A stretch of DNA of 64,000 nucleotides from [Clostridium] fimetarium (GCF_900111235.1 NZ_FOJI01000011.1:62001-126000); one strand, 5' to 3'; counted from the first letter of the stretch, positions 46,469 through 54,962 are shown. The notes: generated by a model from the letters alone, not told the origin. Made by a program: numbers and translations.

Positions 46469-46508
46469 AAGAAATAGGTGAGGATAATATATCCTCACCT
46501 ATTTCTTG
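46469..46508. terminator. Bidirectional intrinsic terminator
   Basis: GAAATAGGTGAGGATA pairs perfectly with TATCCTCACCTATTTC, flanked by A-rich and T-rich sequence; it separates convergent feoB and the glycosyltransferase gene. Confidence 0.88.
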
Positions 46509-46541
46509 TTCTATTTTATTTATCTATTATAATGCGTCTAT

Positions 46542-47606
46542 TTATTCAACTGGCAATTCCCATTCACGAGCAGCTTTCTCGTATTTTTTTCCATTGCTTG
46601 TATAAATATCGTAAAGTTCATTATCTTTATGTGTTGATACCAATTTTGCAAGTTCTTTGAAACAGTCAGATAAACGCCTGAGAGGCAGGTCGCCAGAACT
46701 ATGAATATCTATAATGCTAGGAGTTTCATTAGCAGCATTAATATACCAAATAACAGCTTCTTCAAAATCGCCAAGTGAATAGAAATATTCTCCAAGTTCC
46801 ATGCATATTTCAGCGCAAGGGTTATTTGCCATATCCTTTAAACATAGCTTGAAAAATTCATTATAATTTCCATAGAGTCTATATACTCGAGCAAGTACAC
46901 AAGCAATATTTTTTCGCTCATCTTCTGTACGATTTTCATTTAGAAGAATAGTAGTAAAGAAATCCTTTACTGCAATAAAATCTTCATTTTCACCAGAAAT
47001 GAATAATTCTTTGCAAAACATGATTAATACGTATTTCTCAAGCTTATAACCATTATTAAGGGCTTTTATAAATGTGGAAAAATCTCGCTTTGTGTTCGTC
47101 GTTTGTGGAAGATGGAGTATTTCAATATCGCTATCATATACAATTGGATCAATTTGAACCGTTTCGTGGATAGGAGATATCCATTTAAATGAGCGAACTC
47201 TTTTAAATAGTTTTGGACGATATTCTTTTTGGAAGTTATAAACAGTGTTGAAATCAGCACTTGTGACATATTTCATTTGAACAATGTCTATTTCGGGAAG
47301 TATTAGTTCTTTTAGTTGTTGAAAACGTCTATGGTTAATAGCATCTATTACTTCATCTGCATCAGCTACATAAATATAATCTTTTGTGGCTTTTGAAAAT
47401 GAATAATTTCTTGCAGCAGAAAAATCATCAATCCATTCAAAATCATATATCTTATCAGTATAGTTTGAAGCAATTGCCTTGGTGTTATCGGTAGAACCTG
47501 TATCAATAATGATAATCTCATCCATAAGGTCCTTTATCGAATCAAGACATCGAGATAAAACTTTTCCTTCATTTTTAATAATCATGCACAAACTAATAGA
47601 TATCAT
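46542..47606 (-). CDS. Family 2 glycosyltransferase with helical C-terminal region
   Basis: A 354-residue protein. It opens with SLCMIIKNEGKVLSRCLDSI, then IIDTGSTDNT and the metal-binding VADADEVID, as in the GT2 group related to SunS-like and TPR-containing transferases. From about residue 190 it is helical with a TPR-like repeat (EYFYSLGDFEEAVIWYINA). It would transfer a sugar to a protein, peptide or glycan; the acceptor is unknown. GAGG precedes the ATG by 5 nt. No other glycan genes are nearby. Confidence 0.8.
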   Translation of the reverse strand: MISISLCMIIKNEGKVLSRCLDSIKDLMDEIIIIDTGSTDNTKAIASNYTDKIYDFEWIDDFSAARNYSFSKATKDYIYVADADEVIDAINHRRFQQLKELILPEIDIVQMKYVTSADFNTVYNFQKEYRPKLFKRVRSFKWISPIHETVQIDPIVYDSDIEILHLPQTTNTKRDFSTFIKALNNGYKLEKYVLIMFCKELFISGENEDFIAVKDFFTTILLNENRTEDERKNIACVLARVYRLYGNYNEFFKLCLKDMANNPCAEICMELGEYFYSLGDFEEAVIWYINAANETPSIIDIHSSGDLPLRRLSDCFKELAKLVSTHKDNELYDIYTSNGKKYEKAAREWELPVE

Positions 47607-47795
47607 AGGTACCTCGTTCTCATTCGGAATTTTAGAATATATTTATGATTATTTTAACACAACGAAAATCGAAATACAATTATAATACCAATTGTAGCCA
47701 CAAGCATAGAATTATGATAAAATTATGAGCAAGTAGTTAAGCGGATTGTAAATACCCGATTTAACAAAGTTGACTTGGACCAGGTGGCAAATACA

Positions 47796-48590
47796 ATGAA
47801 AAATAAACCAGATAAATTAAATAGTGAATATTCACCGTACATTCACGAATATATAGATAAAGAAGCATTTGAAACTGCGAAGGAAAAGATTGTTGGAAAA
47901 CTTCACAATAATAAGGGAATTGGGACATTATCTGAAAAAACGGTTCATGCGATCATGAAGAATTATTATGAACCGAATGAAGATAATCATGAGGTCAGAA
48001 TTGAAGGATATGTTGCAGATATATATAATGAGCAGGGGATTATTGAAATACAGACACGCCAATTTAATAAAATGCGTGCAAAACTTTCTACATTTCTAAA
48101 TCTGTATCCAGTGACAATTGTGTATCCAATGCCATATAACAAATGGGTACTGTGGATAGACAATGAAACAGGCGAGACTACAAAAAAAAGAAAAGCACCG
48201 AAGAAATGGAGTGCCTATGATGCTTTTTTTGAGTTGTATAAGATAAAGGAATTCTTAAAGAATCCAAATCTTAGAATGCATTTAGTACTTATGGATATGG
48301 AAGAATATCGTCTGCTCAATGGTTGGAATGTTACAAAAAAAAGAGGCTCCACAAGGTTTGATCGAATTCCTTTGGAAATCAAGCAAGAAGTTATGATTGA
48401 ACAGCCAGAAGATTATATGCAGTTTATTCCATATGACATAGAAGAACAGTTTACATCAAAAGAATTTGCAAAGGCAGCAAAAATAAGCGTTGATACAGCA
48501 AGATTGGTACTAAATATTTTGTACTATGTCGGCGTAGTAAAAAGAGTGGGGAAAAATGGGAATAGTTTTGTGTACGAGGTGACAAATTGA
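47796..48590 (+). CDS. Unrecognised protein: possible nuclease-like core plus winged helix
   Basis: A 264-residue soluble protein. The first half contains EVRIEGYVADIYNEQGIIEIQTR (about residues 67-89), which has the D-to-ExQ arrangement of restriction-nuclease-like (PD-(D/E)xK) folds, with Gln where Lys is usual. Around 185-264 a helix-turn-helix-like segment (FTSKEFAKAAKISVDTARLVLNIL) suggests a winged helix. I know no function; the domain reading is inference. ATG 47796 is preferred to TTG 47775 because AGGTGG precedes it. The phosphatase gene follows with overlap. Confidence 0.65.
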   Translation: MKNKPDKLNSEYSPYIHEYIDKEAFETAKEKIVGKLHNNKGIGTLSEKTVHAIMKNYYEPNEDNHEVRIEGYVADIYNEQGIIEIQTRQFNKMRAKLSTFLNLYPVTIVYPMPYNKWVLWIDNETGETTKKRKAPKKWSAYDAFFELYKIKEFLKNPNLRMHLVLMDMEEYRLLNGWNVTKKRGSTRFDRIPLEIKQEVMIEQPEDYMQFIPYDIEEQFTSKEFAKAAKISVDTARLVLNILYYVGVVKRVGKNGNSFVYEVTN

Positions 48591-48604
48591 TGGGAGCAAC
48601 GTTT

Positions 48605-49345
48605 ATGAATAACCAAAATTCAAGTAAGAATAAAACAGATAAAAGTTGGGATTATGATTTCTTGTTGTTCGATGCGGATAGAACACTGTTAGATTTCGAT
48701 AAAAGTGAACTAGTTGCATTGCAGCAGGTATTTGAAGAGTACGGAATAGAATTTAATGAGAAACTGCATTGTACATATACCAAAATCAATCATTATTTGT
48801 GGGATCAGCATGAATTAGGACTAATTAGCAGAGAGAAGTTGATTTATAAAAGGTTTGATGATTTATTTGTGCAGGAAAAAATAAAGATTGATTCGGTTGA
48901 ATTTGAGGACAGATATCAGTTTTTACTATCGGAGCAAGCGTATCTAATAGAGGGTGCACTAGAACTAATCAAAAATCTTTCTATAAAATATAGTGTATAT
49001 ATAGTGACGAATGGCGTCAAGGATACGCAAATGAAAAGATTAGTGTCAACGGGAATAGCCAAATATGTAAAAAACATATTCATATCGGATGAAATTGGAT
49101 ATCAAAAGCCATCAAAGGAATATTTTGATATTGTTTTTAGTAGAATCCGTAATTTTGAAAAGACAAGAGCAATCATAATTGGGGACTCCCTTACTTCCGA
49201 CATCAAAGGCGGAAATAACGCTGGGGTCGATACTTGCTGGTATAATCCACAGAAACTTCCACAAAACGCAGAGGCAGATGTAACATTTGAGATAGACAGC
49301 TTAGAGATACTTCGACAAAAATTATTGAATACCAAGATAATGTAA
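48605..49345 (+). CDS. YjjG-family HAD phosphatase (5'-nucleotidase)
   Basis: A 246-residue HAD enzyme. Motif I is LLFDADRTLLDFD, with the DxD nucleophile pair and Arg in place of the usual Gly after it. Motif II is VTNG, motif III the Lys in YQKPSKE, and motif IV GDSLTSDI. This matches YjjG/YfnB-type house-cleaning nucleotidases acting on pyrimidine monophosphates. ATG 48605 is chosen because GGGAG at 48592-48596 fits it; an ATG at 48590 overlaps the previous stop codon. Confidence 0.82.
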   Translation: MNNQNSSKNKTDKSWDYDFLLFDADRTLLDFDKSELVALQQVFEEYGIEFNEKLHCTYTKINHYLWDQHELGLISREKLIYKRFDDLFVQEKIKIDSVEFEDRYQFLLSEQAYLIEGALELIKNLSIKYSVYIVTNGVKDTQMKRLVSTGIAKYVKNIFISDEIGYQKPSKEYFDIVFSRIRNFEKTRAIIIGDSLTSDIKGGNNAGVDTCWYNPQKLPQNAEADVTFEIDSLEILRQKLLNTKIM

Positions 49346-49431
49346 TATACAAATAATAATATTATTATTCGAAAAGGGAAGGCTAAAAATGAAGATATGT
49401 AAATAAATATTTCGAAGGGGTGTTATTAACG

Positions 49432-50820
49432 ATGGATTTTGTGATTTGGCTAAATAATAATATTGTATGGGGATTGCCGATGCTAGTGCTGATGCTAGGA
49501 ACGGGGATATTCCTAACGATTCGAATCAAAGGGGTTATATTTACACGATTTGGTACGGTAATGACAAATACACTAAAAACAATATTTGAGAAGCAACAAA
49601 ATACACAAGCGGGTACAATTACACCATTTCAAGCGGTATGTACAGCGTTAGCGGCAACGGTTGGAACAGGAAATATCGTCGGAATTGCAGTCGCAATTAG
49701 CGTGGGAGGGCCTGGAGCTATATTTTGGATGTGGGTAGCTGCGATTTTAGGAATGGTTACGAAGTACTGCGAGACAACGCTTGCAGTGGCATATCGTGAG
49801 AAAAATAAAAACGGAGATTACGTCGGAGGCCCGATGTATTATATCAGCAAGGGGCTTGGTTGGAAAAAAACAGCTTACTTATTTTGTATGTTTGCAGTAC
49901 TGGCATCATTTGGCGTTGGAAATATGGTGCAGGCAAATTCCTTATCGGGCGGATTGAAAGCTGCACTTGATATCCCCACCTATATTACAGGAATTATCTT
50001 GGCGATTACGGTGGCATTGGTTATTCTTGGAGGGATTAAGCGGATCTCATTAATCGCAGAAAAACTTGTGCCATTTATGGCTGTCATGTATATATTGTCA
50101 GCGATAATTGTTTTGTTCATCAATATAGAAAGAATTCCTGCAGCATTTGAAATGATAATTTCAGCAGCATTTAGTAGTTCGGCGGCAGTTGGTGGGTTTG
50201 CCGGTTCAACGATGCTTTACGCTGCCCGAATCGGAGTTTCAAGAGGCGTTTTTACAAATGAAGCAGGTTTAGGAAGTGCCCCGATTGCACATGCAAGTGC
50301 AAATACGGACCATCCTTGCCGACAAGGCTGTTGGGGTGCATTTGAAGTGTTTTTTGATACAATCGTAATGTGTACAATTACAGCACTAGTAATTCTGACA
50401 AGTGGATTATGGACATCTGGAAATATGGATGGTGCACATATGTCTCTAGCAGCTTTTGAAAATGCCTTTCATGGCGGGCAATACATAGTATCGCTGGGAT
50501 TAGTACTATTTGCATTTGCTACAATCATTGCATGGTACTATTATGCCGAAAAAGCAATTGAGTATATCGCTGGACAGAAGGCAATTATTGTCTATCGCAT
50601 CGTGTATGTCATATTAGTTTTTGTAGGATGCACCGCAACCATTGAGATTGTATGGGAACTTGCAGATTTATTTAATGGATTAATGGCGATTCCCAATTTA
50701 CTTGCTTTGATTGCGTTAAGTTCGAGCATTGTAAAATTAACAAATGATTTTTTTAGCTTTCCAGAAAAAATACGATCTAAAAATACCTCATATTCTTCAT
50801 TTCTAAAAATAAAAAAATAA
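49432..50820 (+). CDS. Alanine or glycine:sodium symporter (AGCS family)
   Basis: A 462-residue protein with about ten to eleven membrane spans. Family signatures are ATVGTGNIVGIA, GGPGAIFWMW, the GPMYYI motif, and NEAGLGSAPIAHA. It takes up alanine or glycine with sodium. It starts at ATG 49432 with AAGGGG 11 nt upstream (slightly long). The gene stands alone and ends in a strong terminator. Confidence 0.9.
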   Translation: MDFVIWLNNNIVWGLPMLVLMLGTGIFLTIRIKGVIFTRFGTVMTNTLKTIFEKQQNTQAGTITPFQAVCTALAATVGTGNIVGIAVAISVGGPGAIFWMWVAAILGMVTKYCETTLAVAYREKNKNGDYVGGPMYYISKGLGWKKTAYLFCMFAVLASFGVGNMVQANSLSGGLKAALDIPTYITGIILAITVALVILGGIKRISLIAEKLVPFMAVMYILSAIIVLFINIERIPAAFEMIISAAFSSSAAVGGFAGSTMLYAARIGVSRGVFTNEAGLGSAPIAHASANTDHPCRQGCWGAFEVFFDTIVMCTITALVILTSGLWTSGNMDGAHMSLAAFENAFHGGQYIVSLGLVLFAFATIIAWYYYAEKAIEYIAGQKAIIVYRIVYVILVFVGCTATIEIVWELADLFNGLMAIPNLLALIALSSSIVKLTNDFFSFPEKIRSKNTSYSSFLKIKK

Positions 50821-50839
50821 TTATAAAAAAGTTATTAAA

Positions 50840-50879
50840 GAAGCTCTCAATCGTTGAAGAAACGATTGGGAGCTTTTTT
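50840..50879 (+). terminator. Intrinsic terminator after the symporter gene
   Basis: AAGCTCTCAATCGTT pairs with AACGATTGGGAGCTT (one wobble pair), followed by T residues. Confidence 0.88.
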
Positions 50880-50887
50880 GGTACAAA

Positions 50888-50902
50888 TCAACTGCAAGTT
50901 GA
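50888..50902. promoter_or_regulatory. Palindrome upstream of the Xre regulator promoter
   Basis: TCAACT-GCA-AGTTGA is a perfect 6-bp inverted repeat. Two more ATCAAC half-sites follow within 25 nt, ahead of the -35. It is a possible binding site for the regulator encoded downstream. Confidence 0.35.
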
Positions 50903-50932
50903 AAAAATCAACCAAAATCAACCTCGATTCGA

Positions 50933-50961
50933 TTGTAAAATAATACCACATGAAATATAAT
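50933..50961 (+). promoter_or_regulatory. SigA promoter of the Xre regulator transcript
   Basis: TTGTAA, 17 nt, TATAAT. The predicted start (about 50968) lies just before the duplicated leader. Confidence 0.6.
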
Positions 50962-50974
50962 AAATTCATAGATA

Positions 50975-51113
50975 AGATAGGAGCCCATTGTGAATGAAAA
51001 CCATATTCACATCCTGATTTAAAGTGCCGCTAAAGCGGCAAGATAGGAGCTATTGAGAATGAAAACCACATTCACATCCTGATATAAGTGCCGCTAAAGC
51101 GGCAAGATAGGAG
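50975..51113 (+). repeat. Tandemly duplicated leader with two SD-plus-micro-ORF units
   Basis: Unit 1 (50975-51040) and unit 2 (51041-51104) are near-identical, and a third partial copy (51105-51113) supplies the ribosome binding site of the regulator gene. Each full unit has AGATAGGAG, then ATG 9-10 nt later opening a 7-codon frame ending TGA (50994-51017, peptide MKTIFTS; 51059-51082, peptide MKTTFTS), then a GC-rich hairpin TGCCGC-TAAA-GCGGCA. Confidence 0.88.
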
Positions 51114-51121
51114 TTTTGTAA

Positions 51122-52225
51122 ATGAAAGAGATTAATCTTGCTTCAGTAGTTTCAGTAAAACGGAAAGAAAAGAAGATAACGCAAGATGGGCTTGCTAATT
51201 ATCTGGGAGTGTCAAAAGCGGCTATTTCAAAGTGGGAGACAGCACAGAGCTACCCAGATATTACGATGTTACCTCATATAGCAACTTATTTTGACATAAC
51301 GATTGATGAACTGATTGGATATGAGCCTCAGATGGAAAGTACAGAAATTAAGAAATTATATCATAAGCTCAGTCATCAGTTTGCAAAAGAACCCTTTGAT
51401 ATTGTACATGAAAGGTGCAATGTAATCATAAAAAAATATTATTCGTGTTTTCCACTACTGCTACAGATTGGAATTTTACTATTAAATCATTCGATGTTAG
51501 CTGGATCAACGGAAAAGACGCAAAAAGTGATTGAACAAGATAAGCAGTTATTTGAACGGGTAAAATCAGAGACAGATGATGTACATGTAGCAAAACAGGC
51601 GTTGTATTTGGAAGCATACTGTTGTCTGATGCAGAATAATCCAGCTGAAGTGCTTGTTTTATTAGAAGGAACGGATACGCTTTCGATGTCTAACCGAGGA
51701 TTATTTGCACAAGCATTTTATATGATGGGAAATATACCAAAGGCAAAAGAAAAGATACAAATGCAGATTTATGAAAATATAGTAGAGATGTTTGGTGCGT
51801 TTCCAATGCTATTTACCTTAAATACAGATGATCCAGTTAAGCTAGATGAATGTGTTGAAAGAGCTTTGGCATTAGAAAAAATATTTGCTGTAAAGCGATT
51901 TCATCCAGCTATAGTAATTACAATGCTGTTATCGGCAGCAGGAACTTATGCAACAATCAATAACAAAGAAAAAACGCTCGAATTACTAGAAGAATATGCA
52001 AAAGTTTCAGCTAGCGGCATATTTCCATTTAAGCTACATGGAGATGAATTCTTTGATATGGTTGATGGAGCATTGGCAAATCTTGATTTGGGAACTGAGA
52101 TGGTAAGAAGTGAAGAGACTGTAAAACAAAGCATGCTACAAGGAGTAACACTAACTCCAGTATTTCAGCAATATAGCAATGATGTAAGATTTAAAAGTGT
52201 AGTTAAAATGCTAGAGAGTATATAA
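51122..52225 (+). CDS. Xre-family transcriptional regulator with TPR-like C-terminus
   Basis: A 367-residue protein. Residues 5-62 form an Xre helix-turn-helix (TQDGLANYLGVSKAAISKWE). The remaining 300 residues are helical and resemble the TPR-type sensor region seen in peptide- or stress-responsive regulators. It is followed by a YxlEFG-like transporter set in the same orientation, which it may control. Translation starts at the third copy of the duplicated leader (GGAG 51110-51113, ATG 51122). Confidence 0.8.
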   Translation: MKEINLASVVSVKRKEKKITQDGLANYLGVSKAAISKWETAQSYPDITMLPHIATYFDITIDELIGYEPQMESTEIKKLYHKLSHQFAKEPFDIVHERCNVIIKKYYSCFPLLLQIGILLLNHSMLAGSTEKTQKVIEQDKQLFERVKSETDDVHVAKQALYLEAYCCLMQNNPAEVLVLLEGTDTLSMSNRGLFAQAFYMMGNIPKAKEKIQMQIYENIVEMFGAFPMLFTLNTDDPVKLDECVERALALEKIFAVKRFHPAIVITMLLSAAGTYATINNKEKTLELLEEYAKVSASGIFPFKLHGDEFFDMVDGALANLDLGTEMVRSEETVKQSMLQGVTLTPVFQQYSNDVRFKSVVKMLESI

Positions 52226-52360
52226 AGTACTGATGTTTGAGATTAAAAGATAAAGAAATTATCAAAGAATTATAATTTGGTATATTTAAAAGTGTATCAG
52301 CAATTATAAATGTTATGGAACTCTAAGTCAAAAAGTATGAATGATTCTATGATTCATACC

Positions 52361-52394
52361 CAAGTTTGTGTCTGCATTGCGTTTCACAAACTTG
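52361..52394 (+). promoter_or_regulatory. Leader hairpin before the PLDc_N / ABC genes
   Basis: CAAGTTTGTG (52361-52370) pairs perfectly with CACAAACTTG (52385-52394). A competing pairing is possible between CTGCATTG (52372-52379) and CAGTGCAG (52409-52416), close to the ribosome binding site. Just upstream TATGAAT and ATTCATA form a further stem. Confidence 0.45.
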
Positions 52395-52428
52395 ATATGC
52401 AAAGAAAGCAGTGCAGAGGTGAGGGATT

Positions 52429-52635
52429 ATGAATACAGCACAGATAATAGAACTTTTACCATTTTTAATACCATTAGTTGTAGTAGAGTTATCCTTGGCT
52501 ATAATAGCTTTGGTGCATGTTTTGAGACATCCGAACTACAAGTTTGGAAATAAAATAATGTGGGTAGTGATCGTATTGATTGTACAGTTTATTGGACCAG
52601 TCATTTACTTTACATTAGGCAGAGGTGATGAATAG
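52429..52635 (+). CDS. Small PLDc_N-domain membrane protein (YxlE-like)
   Basis: A 68-residue protein with two membrane spans (about 8-32 and 43-63) and the phrases HPNYKFGNKIMWVVI and GPVIYFTLGR, which define the PLDc_N (PF13396) family. In Bacillus subtilis, YxlE of this family is encoded ahead of the ABC genes yxlF and yxlG and affects SigY activity; the gene order here is the same. Its stop codon overlaps the GTG start of the ATPase gene, so they are coupled. Confidence 0.82.
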   Translation: MNTAQIIELLPFLIPLVVVELSLAIIALVHVLRHPNYKFGNKIMWVVIVLIVQFIGPVIYFTLGRGDE

Positions 52636-53552
52636 TGGAAATACTTAAAGTAGAGAATTTGTGCAAAAGCTTTGGAACTCATAAGGTAATTGATGGTTTG
52701 AGCTTTAGTGTGGATGAGCATACAATCTATGGATTTCTAGGCCAAAACGGATCGGGTAAGACAACCACAATGAAGATGATACTAGGTTTGTTAAAATTAG
52801 ATAGTGGAACGATAACAATATGTGGCGAAAAGGTAACCTATGGGGAGACAAAAACCAACAAATATATTGGATTTTTGCCTGATGTACCAGAGTTTTATGG
52901 CTATATGAGACCCATGGAATATCTTAAACTTTGCGGAGAGATAACTGGATTATCAAAGCAAGCAATCAAAGAAAAGAGTGAAGAACTCTTGACATTAGTT
53001 GGACTTATTGATGTGAAACGAAAAATTGGTGGATTTTCGAGAGGGATGAAGCAACGACTTGGAATTGCGCAGGCATTATTAAATGAGCCTAGAATTTTAA
53101 TCTGTGACGAGCCAACCTCCGCACTTGATCCTGTTGGAAGAAAAGATATCCTTGATATTCTCCTTTCTATAAAAGATAAGACAACCGTAATATTTTCAAC
53201 ACACATTCTTTCAGATGTTGAGCGGGTTTGCGAAAATATCGGTATGATTAATGATGGAAAACTTGCAATTTCAGGAAATATAAATGCATTAAAAGAAGTC
53301 AACCGACATGACATTATATATATTGAATTTGAGAGTGAAAATGATAGGAAACTGGCATACTCCAGTTTAGAAAAAATGGAAGACATTAAAGAAATAATCG
53401 TTGAAAAAAACTCACTTACAATTAAAGTACATGATGTGAAAAAAACAGGTAACAGTATCATTCATAAACTTGCGGGAGAGCAGTTATATATATTAAAATA
53501 TGAAATACTTGAGCCAACCCTGGAAAGTATTTTTATGGAGGTGGTTAAGTAA
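52635..53552 (+). CDS. ABC transporter ATP-binding protein (YxlF-like)
   Basis: A 305-residue ATPase with Walker A GQNGSGKTT, signature FSRGMKQRLGIAQ, Walker B ILICDEPTSALDP and the switch His in FSTHILSD, followed by an 80-residue C-terminal extension typical of the ABC-2 export class. It powers the adjacent permease. The GTG start overlaps the previous stop (the shared G of TAG and GTG). Confidence 0.88.
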   Translation: MEILKVENLCKSFGTHKVIDGLSFSVDEHTIYGFLGQNGSGKTTTMKMILGLLKLDSGTITICGEKVTYGETKTNKYIGFLPDVPEFYGYMRPMEYLKLCGEITGLSKQAIKEKSEELLTLVGLIDVKRKIGGFSRGMKQRLGIAQALLNEPRILICDEPTSALDPVGRKDILDILLSIKDKTTVIFSTHILSDVERVCENIGMINDGKLAISGNINALKEVNRHDIIYIEFESENDRKLAYSSLEKMEDIKEIIVEKNSLTIKVHDVKKTGNSIIHKLAGEQLYILKYEILEPTLESIFMEVVK

Positions 53553-54317
53553 ATGAGAGGATATATGGCATTTGTTAAAAAAGAGTTTATGGAAAACACG
53601 CGTACGTACAAACTATTAATCTTATTTGCAGTATTTTTAATATTTGGTATGATGGGGCCAGTAATTGCGAAACTAACACCAGAATTGATAAAGTCAATGG
53701 ATCTGCAGGGTATTCCATTTACGATACCGGTACCGACAGCTAAAGATTCATATATACAATTCTTCAAAAATGATGGACAGATGGGTTTGCTGATTTTAGT
53801 TCTTATATTTGGTGGGACTTTAACAAGGGAATACACAAAAGGTACCTTGATTAATGTATTGACAAAAGGGTTGCCTCGTAAGACTGTAATATTTGCAAAA
53901 TACACAGTGGGTTCAATTCTTTGGACAGTAAGCCTTGTGTTGTCACTTTTGACAACTTATGGATACACAGTATATCTATTTCCAAATGATAATGTATATA
54001 ACATTGTTCCATCAGTTGGATGTTTATGGATATTTGGATTGTTTTTACTTGCAGTGATCATATTTGCTTCCACTTTAGTGGAGAGCAGTTATTCTTGTTT
54101 ATTAATTACTGCGTTGATTTTAATCCTTTTATTTACAATCAATATTGTCCCAGCAATTGTGCCATACAACCCAGTGTTGTTAGCGTCTGGAAACGTCTCT
54201 ATGTTGGAACAAGGGTATGATTTTTCAGATGTGATAAAATCGTTGTCTGTTACAATAGTTGCAATTGTGGGGTTGATTTGGGCGGCAGTGATTATATTTA
54301 ATAAGAAGAAGATATAG
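53553..54317 (+). CDS. ABC-2 type permease (YxlG-like)
   Basis: A 254-residue membrane protein with six hydrophobic spans, an N-terminal FVKKEFMEN amphipathic segment and the LTREYTKGTLINVLTKGLPR phrase common in ABC-2 permeases. It begins directly after the stop of the ATPase gene and forms an export complex with it. The substrate is unknown. Confidence 0.85.
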   Translation: MRGYMAFVKKEFMENTRTYKLLILFAVFLIFGMMGPVIAKLTPELIKSMDLQGIPFTIPVPTAKDSYIQFFKNDGQMGLLILVLIFGGTLTREYTKGTLINVLTKGLPRKTVIFAKYTVGSILWTVSLVLSLLTTYGYTVYLFPNDNVYNIVPSVGCLWIFGLFLLAVIIFASTLVESSYSCLLITALILILLFTINIVPAIVPYNPVLLASGNVSMLEQGYDFSDVIKSLSVTIVAIVGLIWAAVIIFNKKKI

Positions 54318-54363
54318 GTTTGGTTTTGATTTTAGTGCATGGAGGGTTGAGGGGAGGGGTTGA

Positions 54364-54546
54364 GTGAATATTAATTTATAATGATGTATTTACCTTGCCT
54401 TTCCTTCAAGCAGCCTGTTTTTTTGCTAGCCTCAGAGATGATGAAAAGTCTCACTTCGTTCGATTTTTCATCTGAGTCTAGGAAAAAACATAGGCGCTGC
54501 TTTCAGCCGGTCTGCGGTAAATGCATCATTATAAATTAATATTCAC
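54364..54546. repeat. 183-bp long inverted repeat (hairpin element 2)
   Basis: The ends GTGAATATTAATTTATAATG (54364-54383) and the matching complement ending at 54546 pair perfectly. The middle parts pair with mismatches and small gaps. The loop region holds CTCACTTCGTTCG (54450-54462), the same 13 nt as in the element after prfC. The arms of the two elements are not alike. No coding frame is evident. Confidence 0.88.
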
Positions 54547-54616
54547 CGGCTACATTTCGACATGGGTTGAGACTGAAATTAAAACCGAAGGGGAGAAAGG
54601 CGAAAGGGCGAAGGGC

Positions 54617-54696
54617 AAAAGTACAAAAGCACAAAAGTACATAAGCACAAAAGCACAAAAGTACAAAAGTACAAAAGCACAAAAGCACAAAAGTAT
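54617..54696. repeat. 8-bp microsatellite, ten copies
   Basis: Ten consecutive octamers AAAAG(T/C)AC, with one copy changed to ATAAGCAC and the last to AAAAGTAT. The T/C alternatives are interspersed. The reading frame across it encodes only STKAQK-type repeats and lacks any other sign of a gene. Confidence 0.9.
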
Positions 54697-54746
54697 AGGC
54701 ACAAAAGAAATTAGTACATAAGAAATAAGGTTTTGGTATAAGTGAG

Positions 54747-54793
54747 AAAAGCTTCAAGCATTTGGGAAATATCAAATGTTTGAAGCTTTTTGG
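54747..54793 (+). terminator. Intrinsic terminator upstream of fruR
   Basis: AAAAGCTTCAAGCATTTG pairs with CAAATGTTTGAAGCTTTT (one wobble), followed by TGG and a T run. It probably ends the ABC transporter transcript. Confidence 0.8.
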
Positions 54794-54921
54794 TCGTTTT
54801 TGGCAATACTACAATGGAAATATCTCAATATTGATAGTAATTGTCAAGTGCCGTTTTGAAGGCGCTTGAATAATAATGACAAAAAATACTAAAAATATAA
54901 AATATATAATGATTTATGAAA

Positions 54922-54962
54922 GAAAATGAAAGAAAATGATTGACATTGACCGAAAATGATTG
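54922..54962 (+). promoter_or_regulatory. Phased direct repeats at the fru promoter, candidate FruR operator
   Basis: GAAAATGA occurs at 54922, 54932 and 54952, the last two extended to GAAAATGATTG. The 10- and 20-bp spacing puts all three on one face of the helix. The copies overlap the -35 and the spacer of the promoter. Confidence 0.5.

Noticed and set aside
47796-48590. Assignment as a restriction endonuclease
   Set aside because: The catalytic Lys is replaced, no methyltransferase is nearby, and the similarity is by eye only.
50975-51113. CRISPR-like repeat array
   Set aside because: Units are adjacent with no unique spacers and contain translation signals.
54521-54721. 66-residue frame with STKAQK-type repeats
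   Set aside because: It is only the translation of the octamer array, with no ribosome binding site and no conserved composition.
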